DNA of 64,000 nt from Agelaius tricolor (lineage: Eukaryota > Chordata > Aves > Passeriformes > Icteridae), in assembly GCA_023055355.1 (NCBI GenBank), contig JALJCS010000001.1, forward strand, positions 51,093,381 to 51,157,380, in the 5' to 3' direction. The translations under genes were made by a program, and so were the position numbers. Shown one piece after another: positions 12,801-24,700 of the stretch (positions within the stretch are counted from its first letter, which is position 1; each line of letters begins with the position of its first letter). The notes beneath the pieces are model-generated. The model was given only the letters and a program-made list of their open reading frames with translations, searched no databases and had not been told where the DNA came from.

Positions 12801-15388
12801 GTTGCAGTAAGTGTTTTCTGGGTGTAGGCAGGGACGCCAACTGCTACACCTTTCACATCAGCATTTCCTAAGTGCCTGCACTTGCCTGACACTACACACA
12901 ATGTTAGTTTGTCTTGAATGCATCCTGGTGTTTGTAGATCAGACAAAAGTGTGTCTGAAAAGAGGTGTATTGAAAAGGTAAGTACACACGTAGCATTCCT
13001 CCTTTATTTACCTGGCCCCTCAGTGAAGTCTTCATATGCACTCAGTTTCACTAATAATCTGTGGTATCAAAGTCCATGCCTCTAGGGACATAGGTACAGT
13101 GGCACAGCTCCAGCTAAACATGATTCACAAAGGCTGGGCTCCTATTTTTTTTTTTCTGGCACTTACTAAGGATCCAGAAAAATGCTTCCCTTTTTCTTTG
13201 TTGGCTGGTACATACCAAATGAATACCAATTGGCTCTTAGTGTTAAGAAGGAGTTAACCTAATGCACATGTACACACCCATCTTTTACAGTGTTAATTCA
13301 AAGCAAGGTCACTGGGACCAGTCATTCAGAACCAGGAGGGCGCAGCCACCCATAAATATTGCTCCTAAACTTACAGTCTCATCACTATAAAGACAATCAT
13401 CTTTCCAAGTTACACAGTGCAAATAATCTTTGTCATAGCTGATGGCTTGCTGATATGTTTTAAACACACAGTCAACAGTTAAATCCTGCAATGGTCTAGA
13501 CCTAGTCATCTTGAGTCATATTCTAGTGCACTGCAGCACTTCTGCGTTGCAACATTTTGATAATACATAGACGCTGCCAGCCAGGGCACTTCCCAGACAC
13601 AAACCAGCACAGAACTCTAAACAATATCCCTTCCCTGTCTCCCTGCCACATGACATCCTACTCTTCTTTTTCCCTTTCACTTTTTCCCTCTCATGTGGTA
13701 TTTGCAAATGTGCATTAAGGAGCTATGCAGTTTAGGAAACACTCCTATTTGCAAATCTTTGTTTGTCTTTTCCTGCCCCTTTCCCCTCATTTAAAATAAG
13801 TGACTCGCCTGCTTTTTCTTCTACCTCTTCCTCATACACATGCCACAGCTCAATTAAGAATTTGTCTAATGGCACATTCTGTTAATGGAGATCCACTCTG
13901 AAGTCTTCATTTCATCAGGAGAGGTGCAGGATGGTTAGTCCACAGCAATTATTGTATGCAAAACACAAGTTATGCATCTCAATTAGTTAACTTTATTTTC
14001 CTGCTCCAGTGCTATAAATGCCTGCTAGGCATTTTTTCCTTTGTAAATGCCCTCACCTATTTTGACAGTAATTGCATTAGCATAGAAGAAAAGAAAACAA
14101 AACAAATCAAACCTGAATTCATGTGTTACATCCTGTCTCTAGATGCAAATACTATTTGAGTAGACAGTGGCATTGATGTTATGAAAATTTGAGAACAGGC
14201 AAATTCATATAAATAAGCCAAGGATTTAAATAAGTTTTGGTTTAAATAAGCCAAGACTTAAACAAGTGAAGTCAAGGATGCTATTCTTCTGTGTCAGGCT
14301 GTTAACTAGGAAAAAAATGCAGAAAACTGCTTTTGTCCCACAGTGCTGAGGGCTGACGCAAAGCACACACCCATCAGTACTCAGGGACGTGTGAAGCCAT
14401 GTCACTACAGGAGAAAACAAATTCTAGTGGCTGTACTGTATTAGCACTTTTCCCCTGTGCAATGCAAATTTCAGCAACTGCACTAGCTTTTCTTCTCTGT
14501 CTGATGGGGGAGATGGATATTTTCATCTCACTAGCCAGATTTCTTCTACCTGCAGTAAGATCCGAAGTCATCACCCAGCTGAGAAACAAAGCCACTTCTC
14601 TTACAGTATACTCAGGATTTAGCTTGTGCATGAGTGCTGCAATGAAAAGCTTCTGGAAGTGATTCTGCCGTGCTCAGGCAGCAAGGGATCTGTGCAGGGA
14701 AATAGTCCCAGCTCTCCCAGCTGAAACACACCCTTCCAGCCCCCCAGTCCCTAAAGAACCCTCATCCAAGATCTTAAGGCGGGTCTGCTTATTTGTCCAG
14801 AAATATTTTGTTTGAGGGAAAAGCAGATGTAATCAGACCCACGTGTCCTAGCAATAAAACAAAAAGTCCCCCAAAAGACCTAGAAACTGAGAGTGTGAAG
14901 TAAGAATGTTACAGTGGTGATGCCAGATACAGAAGCAGCTAAACAAGTTAAAACAGAGGCACACTTATCCCTGATTTAGGCCCCAGTGCAACAGAGAGGT
15001 ACAAAGGAAAGAGCATTTTTTTTTCCTGCCTTCGAACCCACATCAGACCATTTTAAGCTGCGGATCAGGAGGCATTTTAATAGCTGCACTCCCTTGGCCA
15101 GGAGGGTTAAATTAAGGTGCTCTCTTCCCCCAAAGGGTCGGGGAAATACCATTTCACTACTGTCCAGGCGTGGTCCTGCATGGAGGTTTCCACACTGGCC
15201 GCCTGACCAGGGAATCTGGCGGCACAGGGAGGGAGCAGCCAGGTAAGGCTCTGGCACTGCAGCCCGATGAGAGTTCAGGGGAAGCAAACACAGAGACTTG
15301 GAGCCAGCTGCTATCTTACTTTGGTTGCAAAATAACTTCAGAAAAAACCAAAATATCAACACCCCGGCTTCTCAGTGTTGTACTGATT

Positions 15389-15414
15389 AAAAAAAAAAAA
15401 AAAAAAAAAAAAAA
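15389..15414. repeat. Poly(A) tract, 26 A
   Basis: An uninterrupted homopolymer in PERP intron 1, about 160 bp inside from exon 1. Its length is likely to vary between individuals and between sequencing reads. Confidence 0.9.
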
Positions 15415-15572
15415 TCGCTCTGGAGTAGTCTAGCCCTGTGTTTCGGAGCTGGTTTAAGCCCCGAAACAGCATGGATACTCCATTCCAGGAAGCAGCTGCT
15501 CCACAGCAGAGTTAGGGGAGGTCAATAGCCTGGCACCCGCTGCCCCGGTTCCTCGGCGGGCTCCTCACTCAC

Positions 15573-15783
15573 CGTAGTCCATCAGGGACTCGCAGTTCCA
15601 GTTGAGGTCCTCCTCGCCCCGCGTGCAGCTCTCCCACAGCGACGCTTGCTGCACGTAGGGCTCCGACTCGGACTCCAGCCAGCCCCGGCCCGCCAGGGCG
15701 ATGATGCCCATGATGATGGCCAGGCCCAGCAGCAGGGGCAGGAGCCACCTGCACCTCCAGCAGGCGAGGCCGCACACCACCAT
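15573..15783 (-). CDS. PERP: PERP exon 1: p53 apoptosis effector related to PMP-22
   Basis: First coding exon, 211 bp, starting at the ATG whose complement is at 15781-15783 and ending at a GTGAGT donor. PERP is a four-pass plasma-membrane protein of the claudin/PMP22/EMP superfamily. It is needed for desmosome integrity in epithelia and is a p53/p63 target that promotes apoptosis. Residues 1-70 are encoded here: an N-terminal cysteine cluster (C4, C8, C11) and TM1 at about 13-32 leading into ALAGRGWL. The first extracellular loop carries the superfamily signature: W35, the SLW at 48-50, C53 and C64. The three exons join in frame (211+144+236 bp = 196 codons plus stop). The ATG was chosen because it matches the human start and lies just downstream of a CpG-island promoter. 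Identity is near certain from the whole-protein match as recalled, not from a search. Confidence 0.96.
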
Positions 15784-16190
15784 CGTGCCCGGCCGGCGGC
15801 GCGCCCAGCGAACCCGGGCGTCGCGGGTGTGGTGCAGCGGGGACGCTCCGCCGGGACGGGAGACTGCGAGCGGGCCGGTCCGAGCGGGGTTTTAAGGCGC
15901 CGGGGAGGAGGGAGTCCCACCCACATTCCTCTGACTAAGCCTGCCGCCGCCGGCAGCCCCGACCGGTGGGGCCGGCGGAGAGCGAGGAGGGAGCGGGGCC
16001 CAGCCCGCTCCGCTCGGCCCGGCCCGGCCCCGGCCCCGGCCCCGGACCCTCGCTCGGCCCTCCCGGGCTCACGCTCGCCCTTCTCCTCCCGCTGTCCGCT
16101 CCGCCGTCGTGGCACAGACAGGGCAAAAAACGCAACCGCGACGGAAAACCTTGCGGTTCTCGGGGTTCCACGAGCCCTGCCTTCCTCGTA
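15784..16190 (-). promoter_or_regulatory. PERP: PERP CpG-island promoter and 5'UTR
   Basis: Dense CG dinucleotides run from about 15540 to 16190, in sharp contrast to the AT-rich flanks. On the minus strand a TTAAAA core (about 15889-15895) sits about 110 bp upstream of the ATG, in the place of a weak TATA-like element. GGGGCCGG-type GC boxes cluster near 16015-16050. The transcription start is not determinable here. Long open frames on both strands in this island are GC-driven shadows. Confidence 0.75.
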
Positions 16191-19100
16191 GGGGCTGGAG
16201 ATCATCGTCCTCCTCTCTGATAGACCGACCAGCATTGCCCAACACTGATAATACTGATGGTGTCAGCCACTGCAGGTACCAAAAGCTTGTAAAAAGTTGC
16301 CTTTGCTGTTGACAAAAAAAAAAGAGATCTTAAAGAAAGGTGTCATTTGAGGACGGGAATATGACATTATTAACTAGGAAACCATCATTTGTTTCGCATC
16401 ACGTCAGCATTAAACAAATGCATGTTTCCTAATGGGCCATCTAATGAGCACTTTGTTTCACTGCACTTGTGCTCTGGCTTCCAAGTAGGCTGTTCTGGGC
16501 ACTGGATGAAGCCCAGCAGTGGTACTCAGGGCCCATCCGCCCCGATCCTTTCCCATTCCGTGTGTGGAAATGCACTGCAAGATGCCAGATGACCAAAATG
16601 AATGTTTCCCCATCACATGGCATGAATGGACACCCAAAATTTTGGTCATAGGAGAAGCACTTCTCCACAATAAGATATCTACATATCCCATCATGTCATT
16701 CCATTGCCCAGCATCAAATCAAGCTCATTGTCTGAGCAGTCATGTGCCCATGACAGGACTAGAGAAATGTGTGTTTTGGGCACACAACTCACACACATTT
16801 GATTGAGTCCTGGAGTAGCTTCCAGGCCTCACCAAAGAAGACATTAGGAAGACAAATTTCTGAGATATGAAGGACTGAAAATAATAGCGGGTGAGGGGGA
16901 TTACATGTGCTTCATGGAGAACGGGAGCATGTGAGTTCTTGTTGGATGGTATAAAATGGGATTTTGTCACACCTACGTCACATATAATTAAACTGTGCCC
17001 AATGCCAATTCCTCAAGAGATATTCATGGGAGGTGACCTGTGAGGAGTGACATCTGATTGCTGACAAATATTAGGGAATGGACTGAGATACTAAAATCAG
17101 AACAATAAGATGATATCACTATAGGCAAGCTGCAAAAATCTCAGGCAGTGTACCTCAAATCATGTGGAGTTTCACCAGCTCTCTCAACATCCTTTTGATG
17201 TTCATTCCCACTGTTCAGACTTCATTCCAAATTCATAATAAAGTAGAGTCATAAATAAAATTTGCCAGAACTGCATGCAAGCCTATGTTATCCACACACA
17301 GGTTTTGCATGCCAGAGAAGTAATGGCAGAACTGGGCACTATGATCCCCTCTTTTTGTCACTACAGCAGAACTTCGTTTGTGCAGTACCAAGCAGTGATT
17401 TTCCAGCAGTCTCACTATCAGTACTCAAGTCACCTCAGAAGGAGATAGAGAAAGTATTTTCTTCAGGAAATTGAGTGCTGTTGGAAGAGAAGTGAGAGTA
17501 AATTTCATCCATTGATGAAATGCACCACTCAGGAAAGTGTCTTCATTATAAGGTCAAAAGTAAGGGAGTTCCCCCAGTTCAGACAGGAGTATAGAGCTGG
17601 CTCCAATTTTTAGTAATTGCATCCCTTGGTTTCCCAAGGCTGTCCTACACCTGGAGTGCCTCAGTGCCCAGATGCTCCAGTGGTGTGATGAGAAGCTCTG
17701 AGGGCAGCCTCCAAATCCACCTCTGGCATTCATGGCTTGTGTTGCCTATGGCCTATCCTCCTACTCCCAGTGACGCCATGAAGAAAGAAATGCCATCTTC
17801 TCTTTTCTTTTTAAATCCTTGGCTTTTCAACAACTAGGAAATCCAGCTGAAGTTAAAAGATAATACCCCAAAGATTCCATTCTGTATGAGTGAGGGCCTA
17901 TAACACAGTCAATGAAGTTGTCTGCCTTCAGTCCCAATGACACTTGGATTTATTAGCAAAGAGATCTAGAGAACTAACAAACCAGTGCCTCCTGCAGCAA
18001 AACAGGCAGCTCCAGCAACATATGCAGCTTTTCTCACCTCTGGGCTGTATAACCCACATCTTCCAGAGACCAGATGGTAGGAGTCAGCTCTGTGGGGCTG
18101 CAATGATACACGCATGAAAAACAAGTAGTGCTGTGATTATGAGGAAGATGCCCTAATACATACTAAAACAAACAGGAAGTTTGCTTTCCTAAACACCAAA
18201 CCAGCCTGAATGTAGCTGAGCATTCTGGATCAAGCTGCACTGACAAATGTACATTATCTTCAGCTGTGAACACAGCTATGTGTTCTGTACTAATGAAAAT
18301 AAGAACACTTTCCCCAGTTTTATCTTTGGCCATGTTAAAAAGCATCATAAGCTACTTTCACCACCACTACCCTTACCTTTATTTATTTATTATCCAAATA
18401 ATAAATTAATCTCATAAACTTTGTGGCCCTATAGAAATATTTTTTCTCTGCAGTGTAACAAGGGATATGCCTCTCTAGCAGGCAGTGCTTTACATGTAGT
18501 AAATCATTTACTGGTGCTGGCAATCATTCACCTAGCTATCAGAGAAAACCAAGTAGTACTGAGAGAAGGTCAGGGATCAGCTCCAGCCCAGACAGGTATG
18601 GCTGAGCTCTCACAGGCTTTGAAATACACCAGCGGGAATCTGCAGGCTGGTTGCCAAGAGTGCATTTGGAGGGAGGGGAGGGGAGTGGGACACAGTGGGT
18701 AGTACAGTGCCAAGGGCATCCCTCTGCCCTGCACAGTCCCCTCAGGGACTGGATGCTTTCCTTTATCCATTTTACATGCTGTTTTTTTCTAGCCTGTTTA
18801 CCTCTCAGATAAAAAAAAAAAAATCAGAAAAAACAAGTCCACAGACTGAATATCTGTTGTAAATCCAATTCCTTTGTGATTCATGGGTGTTGCCCTTCAG
18901 CAGCGTCTTATGCTCACTTTCCTCCATGTCCAAGTGCCCCAATTCTACTTAATTGCTCTTCAGGCATCACAGCCACCTAATAAACATCACCTAAACAGGG
19001 TAGTCACTCAACCCATAAAACAGGATAGGCATGGGATGTAATTTGTATAACCCACAACAACCACTCCATCAGTGTTTCCAGATCTAACTTCAATTTCCTC

Positions 19101-20264
19101 ATGTGTGCTCAAAAGCTGACATTATGTGAATTTATAAGAAAGCAATTTTTCTGGCCAGCTCTTGTTAGTAGCCCTTAACTGAACTCAGTTTATATTACAG
19201 ACTCCTCTGGGGCTGGCATAGATGAAATAAGCTCTCTGCAATTGATGTGCCATGGAGCCTACTTCAAAAGCCTTGTGGAAATACTAGGGCAACAGTTCAA
19301 CCTGCAGAGGTGTGACTAACCCTTTCTCATTCCTGCAAGGGACAACTTGTGTGACTCCATCAGCCTGAGATGACCTAAAATCTTAGAAATAAAAGGGTAG
19401 TAGTAAAGAGTCCTCCTTCTGTGCATGCAGTGCTCATGGTTGCCATACAGTAGTAAAGGTACACGTGTGCTTGCTAACTCAAGTTTTCTACACTTAGGTT
19501 GTGTGAAGATCTCTCTATTGTCCTGAAGTTGTACTAGGTGAAATTCTGCATCAAGTAAAGGAAATGGCAGAAACCCAGGTGGCAGGGATTTTACCCAAAG
19601 CTTTCTAAAGACCTCAGGCTCACTTAGATCATACCCACAGGATAATGAGGGTCTCCAGACAACTAAGTTCTATGGGCTTGTTGCTGCAACTTTTCCTCCT
19701 TTGCCTCATCCTCTCATTTGCATGTCCAAAATGTAAGAAAAGAAATCATCAAATAAAGAACTGTGTCATCCTTGATCTCCTTATCGATTTCAATTTTGTT
19801 CATAAACCCTTTTCCAAGGTTGCAAACTGGCTGTCTTCATGGGTGATGTTACAAAATGCTAGCAATAGCCTGGCTAACACTGGAACTATTCCTATAGGAA
19901 TGGCAGCTTGATGCAGTGTGTGAACGTTTTTTCCTGAAGTTGTTACTCACTTGAACCATCCCTCCAAGGAAACCCAAGGTACAGTGCGTACTTATGCTTG
20001 AGGGGCCAGAGGGTTTTTCTGGCTTTTAACTTTGTTTTCTTTTAAGATAAACTTTGGTTTATTCAAGAACAGGAAAGATTTATTAATTCTTGCAGAGCAG
20101 TATGCTTGTGTTTCTTCCGACTTTTGTATTCACATCTGATAAGTCAAGAGAAGATGTGTCTTGGAAAATATCACATTTGTGCAATATCAGATGCAAAACT
20201 GGAAATCTTTCTTCGCTTAACCCCCCCCTTCATACCTAAGATTTCTCCTGCGCTGACGCTGTTT
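16191..20264. other. Intergenic, PERP upstream
   Basis: No gene recognised. The sequence is AT-rich apart from the left edge, with short low-complexity runs (poly-A near 18810). An 88-codon plus-strand frame at 19645-19911 begins with a hydrophobic, signal-like stretch and is treated under findings. Confidence 0.6.
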
Positions 20265-20340
20265 TATTTAAACACAGCGCCGCGCTGACTGGGGGAAGCG
20301 GGGCGGGGCCGGGGCCGGCGGCGCCTCTGCCGCCAGGGGA
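20265..20340. other. GC-rich patch beside the minisatellite
   Basis: A sudden GC-rich block with repeated GGGG/GGCC runs and several CG dinucleotides, next to the minisatellite array. The spaced G-runs on the plus strand could form a G-quadruplex. It could be a small orphan CpG island, but no transcript is evident. Confidence 0.5.
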
Positions 20341-20570
20341 CAGGAGACACCTGGGGAAAGCTGGGATCGGGAATGGGATCTTGGGGCAGGAGACACCTGG
20401 GGAAAGCTGGGATCGGGAATGGGATCCTGGGGCAGGAGACACCTGGGGAAAGCTGGGATCGGGAATGGGATCTTGGGGCAGGAGACACCTGGGTAAAGCT
20501 GGGATCGGGAATGGGATCCTGAGGCAGAGATACCTTGGGAAAGCTGGGACAGGGGATGCGATCCAGGGGA
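20341..20570. repeat. 46-bp minisatellite, 5 copies
   Basis: Five head-to-tail units start at 20341, 20387, 20433, 20479 and 20525, each beginning CAGG or CAGA. Units 1-4 are nearly identical (differences such as TCTT versus TCCT before the GGGG), and unit 5 is diverged. Each unit holds CTGGGGAAAGCTGGGATCGG or a close variant. Because 46 is not a multiple of three and the minus strand lacks stops, all three minus frames stay open across it, which explains the long proline/serine-rich open frames there. Confidence 0.95.
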
Positions 20571-20728
20571 CAGGGCGGCCTCCCACCAAGATCCCCTGCC
20601 CGCAGAGGGGCTTATCGTGTCCTGGGACACTGCCCAGCACCCCGGAGCCTCCTGAACAGCTTGGCTATGCTCAGTGGGGCCCTTTCAGCCATCCTTATTT
20701 CTGCTCCTCTGGCAACAAGACAGGTAGT

Positions 20729-21317
20729 CTAGAAGGCCAATGGCATCCTGGCCTGCATCAGGAATAATGTGGCCAGTAGGACCAGGGCAGGGACTGTCCC
20801 CTTCTACTCAGCACTGGTAAGGCCACACTTCAAATCCTGTGTGGAGTTCTGGGCCCCTCATTACAAGAAGGTGCTGGAGCCAGTCCAGAGAAGGGCAGTG
20901 AGGTTGGGGAAGGGTCTGGAGCACAAGTCCTGTGAGGAGCAGCTGAGGGGTCTGGGACTGTTTAGCCTGGATAAATGGAGGGTCAGGGGTGACCTTATTG
21001 CTCTTCACAAGTACCTGAAAGAAGAGTGTAGCCAGGTGGGGATCAGCCTCTTCTCCCAGGTATCAAGTGACAGTACAAGAGGAAAAGCCCTCAAGTTGCA
21101 TCAGAGGAGGTTTAGATTGGCTACTAGGAAAAAATTTTTCATGGAAAGGGTTGTCAATCACTAGAACATGATGCCCAGTCACCAACCCTGGAGGTATTTA
21201 AAAGGTATGTAAATATGGCACTTGGGAAAATGGTTTGTTGGTGGACTTGGCAGTACTGGGTTAATAGCTGGACTTAATGTTCATACACGTCTTTTCCAAC
21301 CTAAATGATTCTATGAC
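20729..21317 (+). mobile_element. CR1 non-LTR retrotransposon, 3' fragment
   Basis: A 5'-truncated CR1 on the plus strand. An uninterrupted 131-codon frame (20769-21164) encodes the C-terminal end of the CR1 reverse-transcriptase ORF, with recognisable words such as [29 protein letters not shown] and a [12 protein letters not shown] block. It is followed by a short 3'UTR ending in the CR1 tail ATGATTCTATGACTCT. The left boundary is approximate, beginning around AGAAGGCCAATGGCATCCTG. 5' truncation is normal for CR1. The intact frame suggests moderate age. Confidence 0.93.
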
Positions 21318-21665
21318 TCTCTGGCTTTTAGGTGCTCATCTCCCCTGAAACTGCAGGCCAAGGACCTAAAGTGGACTTATTCTCACTCAGATGTTTTAGA
21401 CTGAGGCTGAAGTTCTGATTGTCTCACCACTGATGATGAAGGGTCACCCAGGCCATGGCGTTAGCTTCCACCCAGACACCTGCACCACTGGTGTATGCAA
21501 AGCAGGGCCTAGCACCTCTGTGCCTTCCAGTGCGAGTGTGGCACTGCCTTCCATCCATGGGCTTGAGTTCATTTAGGGAGATGAGAGCCCCTATACTACT
21601 GCCCATTCTTAGCCCTGAGATTTTACCTTTATATACATATACGCACACACACAGACAGACCTCTG

Positions 21666-21700
21666 TGTGTATATATATGTATGTATGTATGTATGTATTT
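21666..21700. repeat. (TA)n/(TGTA)n microsatellite
   Basis: TGTGTATATATA followed by five or so TGTA units. It is a simple repeat and likely length-polymorphic. Confidence 0.85.
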
Positions 21701-24700
21701 AACTCCCTGTTTCCGAGAGTTTTTCATCCCAAAATCTCAGGGAAAAATTGGCATGATAGATATATAGTTTTTCTTTCCACCAACATTTGCATTTTCTTGC
21801 ATCGATCTGTATTTCCTGTCTCCATTCCTCCTTCTTCTCTGTAAAAGCCACATGTATCTCAGAGCTGCCCACATGGTATTGTAGAATCGCCATTTTTGTG
21901 CTTTCCAGCCTCAGCACAGTTAGCTCTTGTGAAACAACATCTTGGTTCCCAGGAGTGACATCAGGAGCTTTTTGGGTAAACGTAATCACCACCTGCACTT
22001 CCAGAAGAAGAGAGAGTACCTTTGATTGAACAGCTCCACATTGAAGTCTCTGTTTAGCTTTTATAAATGACTCACCCAATAGCTCAGTTCACTGAGGCCT
22101 GATTTCGGAGATACAGTCTGGTCTTTAGGCACATACTCAGATGAGAGATCACAGCTCTAAATTAGCAGCACATGTAGATATGACACTGGATTAACACAGC
22201 ATGCATGAACGTCAATACTTTGAGTCATTATTTTCAGGGGCAAATCAGGGGTGCTGCTTCTGACGCAATTTCTTCCAAGCCTTGTTCCACCAGGAACTGC
22301 TTCTGTGTTTCTCCCTGGCAATGACCCACTTTGTTCTATTATTAAGAAAAGCATAACCATATAAATAGTTATAATTCTGAGTTTTCTCTCCCATTGTGCT
22401 GGACAGAGAAAAGAAATTTCCATCTATCCGTCCTGCTGCAAACAACTCACCTTCTTCACACTAGGCTGATCACACTTGTGGGGTTTAACTTCCCCTTGCA
22501 GAAACCATGCTGTACCTCTAATTTTAAAAGCATGTCTTTCTTAAGTTCTTTGCTGTGACAGACAGTTGAGTGCAGGAAGAGGAAACAGGACTCTGCAGAA
22601 CATGGTGTTGTATATGCCTAAAAATATGGGAGAAGAAGTAATTTTAAAACTACACACAGAGTTAACACATACATGACCAAGAGTAACTATTGAGAGCAGT
22701 AAGAAAGGGCTGGGAGATGGATGAGAGAGAACGGGGAAATACTGCTTGGGTAGAGAAGTTTCTATTTTGGGGATGTTTGCAAGGAAGTGTGACAGCATCT
22801 ACCTATTTGTCTCAAGTGTTGGTGAGCTTATATTGTAAGCTCAAATGCTGAAAGTTTTTGTGCTTTGTAGTAGCAAACACTGAGGTACAGGCATTGAACC
22901 CATGTAGAAAAGAGTGGAGATGAGGGATTTAGTTTAAATGCTGTCATTGATAAAAAGTAAGCACTGAAGATATGTGCTTACATAGAAAGAGAGGAATGGT
23001 AGGCAGGGGAAAAATACCCTTGTCTTTTTGCTCCTCTCTCTCTCATTTACACATCACACAGTAGATAGCAGTTATTATGAAATATAGTCTGTGGTATAGC
23101 ATGATCCGTTGGAAAAGTGAGACCACAAGAGACTTTAATTGATCACTCAATAACAGATGGGGTTATAAAACCTGGGACAATAAGGAATATTTGCAGAACA
23201 AATGAAAGATCAATTCCCCTTCTGTTGCAGAAGCAAGAAAACAGGCAAGCGTTAAAGAACAATCTAAAAGGCAAAATGATGAGGAAAAGAACATATGGCA
23301 AAGATGGAAACTGCTAAATACACACAGAGGAAAATGTATGTTTTTAAACTCTCTTTACAGCATCCCTCTTTCTAGTTTTTTCGTGCTTCTTTTGCTACCA
23401 TTTGTGAGGAAATAATTACTTGGATCTCAGTAGTACAAAGCATGAAGAAACTAGGGACAAAATATAGGTTCAGTAAAAGTTTAAAGCACAATAGGCAGAG
23501 GAAAAAGAAAAGGAGTCTTTATCACAGGAGGTCTGAATGAAAATGCTACTAAATTTTTTTTCCCACACATACTATTGTAAAGGAGATTATGCCATGTTTA
23601 GAGAGTGAATGCAATTAGAAATGGGACAGGAATCAGCTCTGTGCAGCCACAGGCACTATACTTCTTAGTGCAGTATCTAAACAGCAATCCCAAGTATATC
23701 CTGTACTCCATTCTCCTAGCAATAGAAGCACATTAAACATGGGAAGAATTGATAAACTACTCAAATACTGAAATCCCTTTCAACTACTCACAGTCTGTTT
23801 GTACAGTCTGATGAAGGCCAGGAGGAGGCCAGTGTGTGAAATGAATGACCAGTGCAGAAATTCAGCCCAAGAGGGCAGCTCCAAGGACAGCCAGAGCTTG
23901 CTCGCTCCCTGTGGGACATGCAGGGCTGGATATGGTTGGCACTTCAGCAGCCCCAAATAGTTTTCAGTTTCTGGGTGAGACAGATGTGAGGTGAGAGGTA
24001 CCCAGATCAGTGCTAGCTGCCATCCCCAGCCTGGCACATTCAGAGCACCCTGGATGTGTGCAGTCGTCCACATCCGGCAGTGACCACTCCAGGGACCCTG
24101 TGTGAGAAGTTCATTCCAGACTCAGCACTGAGCAGCCTGACTCCCACTGTGAGCAGAAAGGCTGCCTTTAAACGTGTGCTGGAACTGCAGATTTCAGGGA
24201 GAGCACCAGGCCTTCATGTTCCCTCAGTCTGTGCCCAGCTCTTTGCTAGAAAGGTCCCACAGAGTTCATGAGGACTGTCCTATGTTTAAAAGAGAGACCT
24301 GCCAGCTAGCTGCTGCTTGCAGGGGTGACAGGCTGTGGCTCATAAGTGGGCACTGCCCACTCATGCAGTGGGATATGCAGCAGAGATGTATAAACCCTCT
24401 CTGGGCCCATAGCTGGATCTAGCCTTGTGCAATTCTTTGCAAGATCAAAAGTACAACTGAACAGAAGTGAGATCAAAATCCTGGATTTAGAAGTAACACC
24501 TTTTATTTTTATGTTTCTATGTTTGTTCTAAACAAGTATTTCTTTTTCTTTATGCTGCATTTCCTTTCTCTCATGTTAGCATGGAAAAGAAGAAAATGAA
24601 ATGGAGATATCCCTAAATATCTGTCCCTACAGCTCCATTTGAATACAGCACAGTGAATATTAGACTACATCACAGTGAGTAGTATCATTCATGGCAATAT

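Larger units (their letters stand above)
8417..15572 (-). other. PERP: PERP intron 1
   Basis: A 7156-bp GT-AG intron. The donor is GTGAGT at 15572 and the acceptor TTCAAG at 8417. It holds A-rich simple repeats (9837-9893 and 15389-15414) and several chance open frames, the longest on the minus strand at 8681-9211 and 10675-11187. None of these resembles a known protein. I did not find a full p53-type double decamer by eye; a lone matching decamer, GGGCATGTTT, sits at 12254-12263. Otherwise the interval is featureless AT-rich sequence. Confidence 0.85.

Noticed and set aside
15569..16235. Frames of 60-217 codons on both strands at the PERP promoter
   Set aside because: GC-driven shadows of exon 1 and its CpG island; only the frame 15573-15783 matches PERP.
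20236..20640. Pro/Ser-rich frames in all three minus-strand phases
   Set aside because: Explained by the stop-free 46-bp minisatellite.
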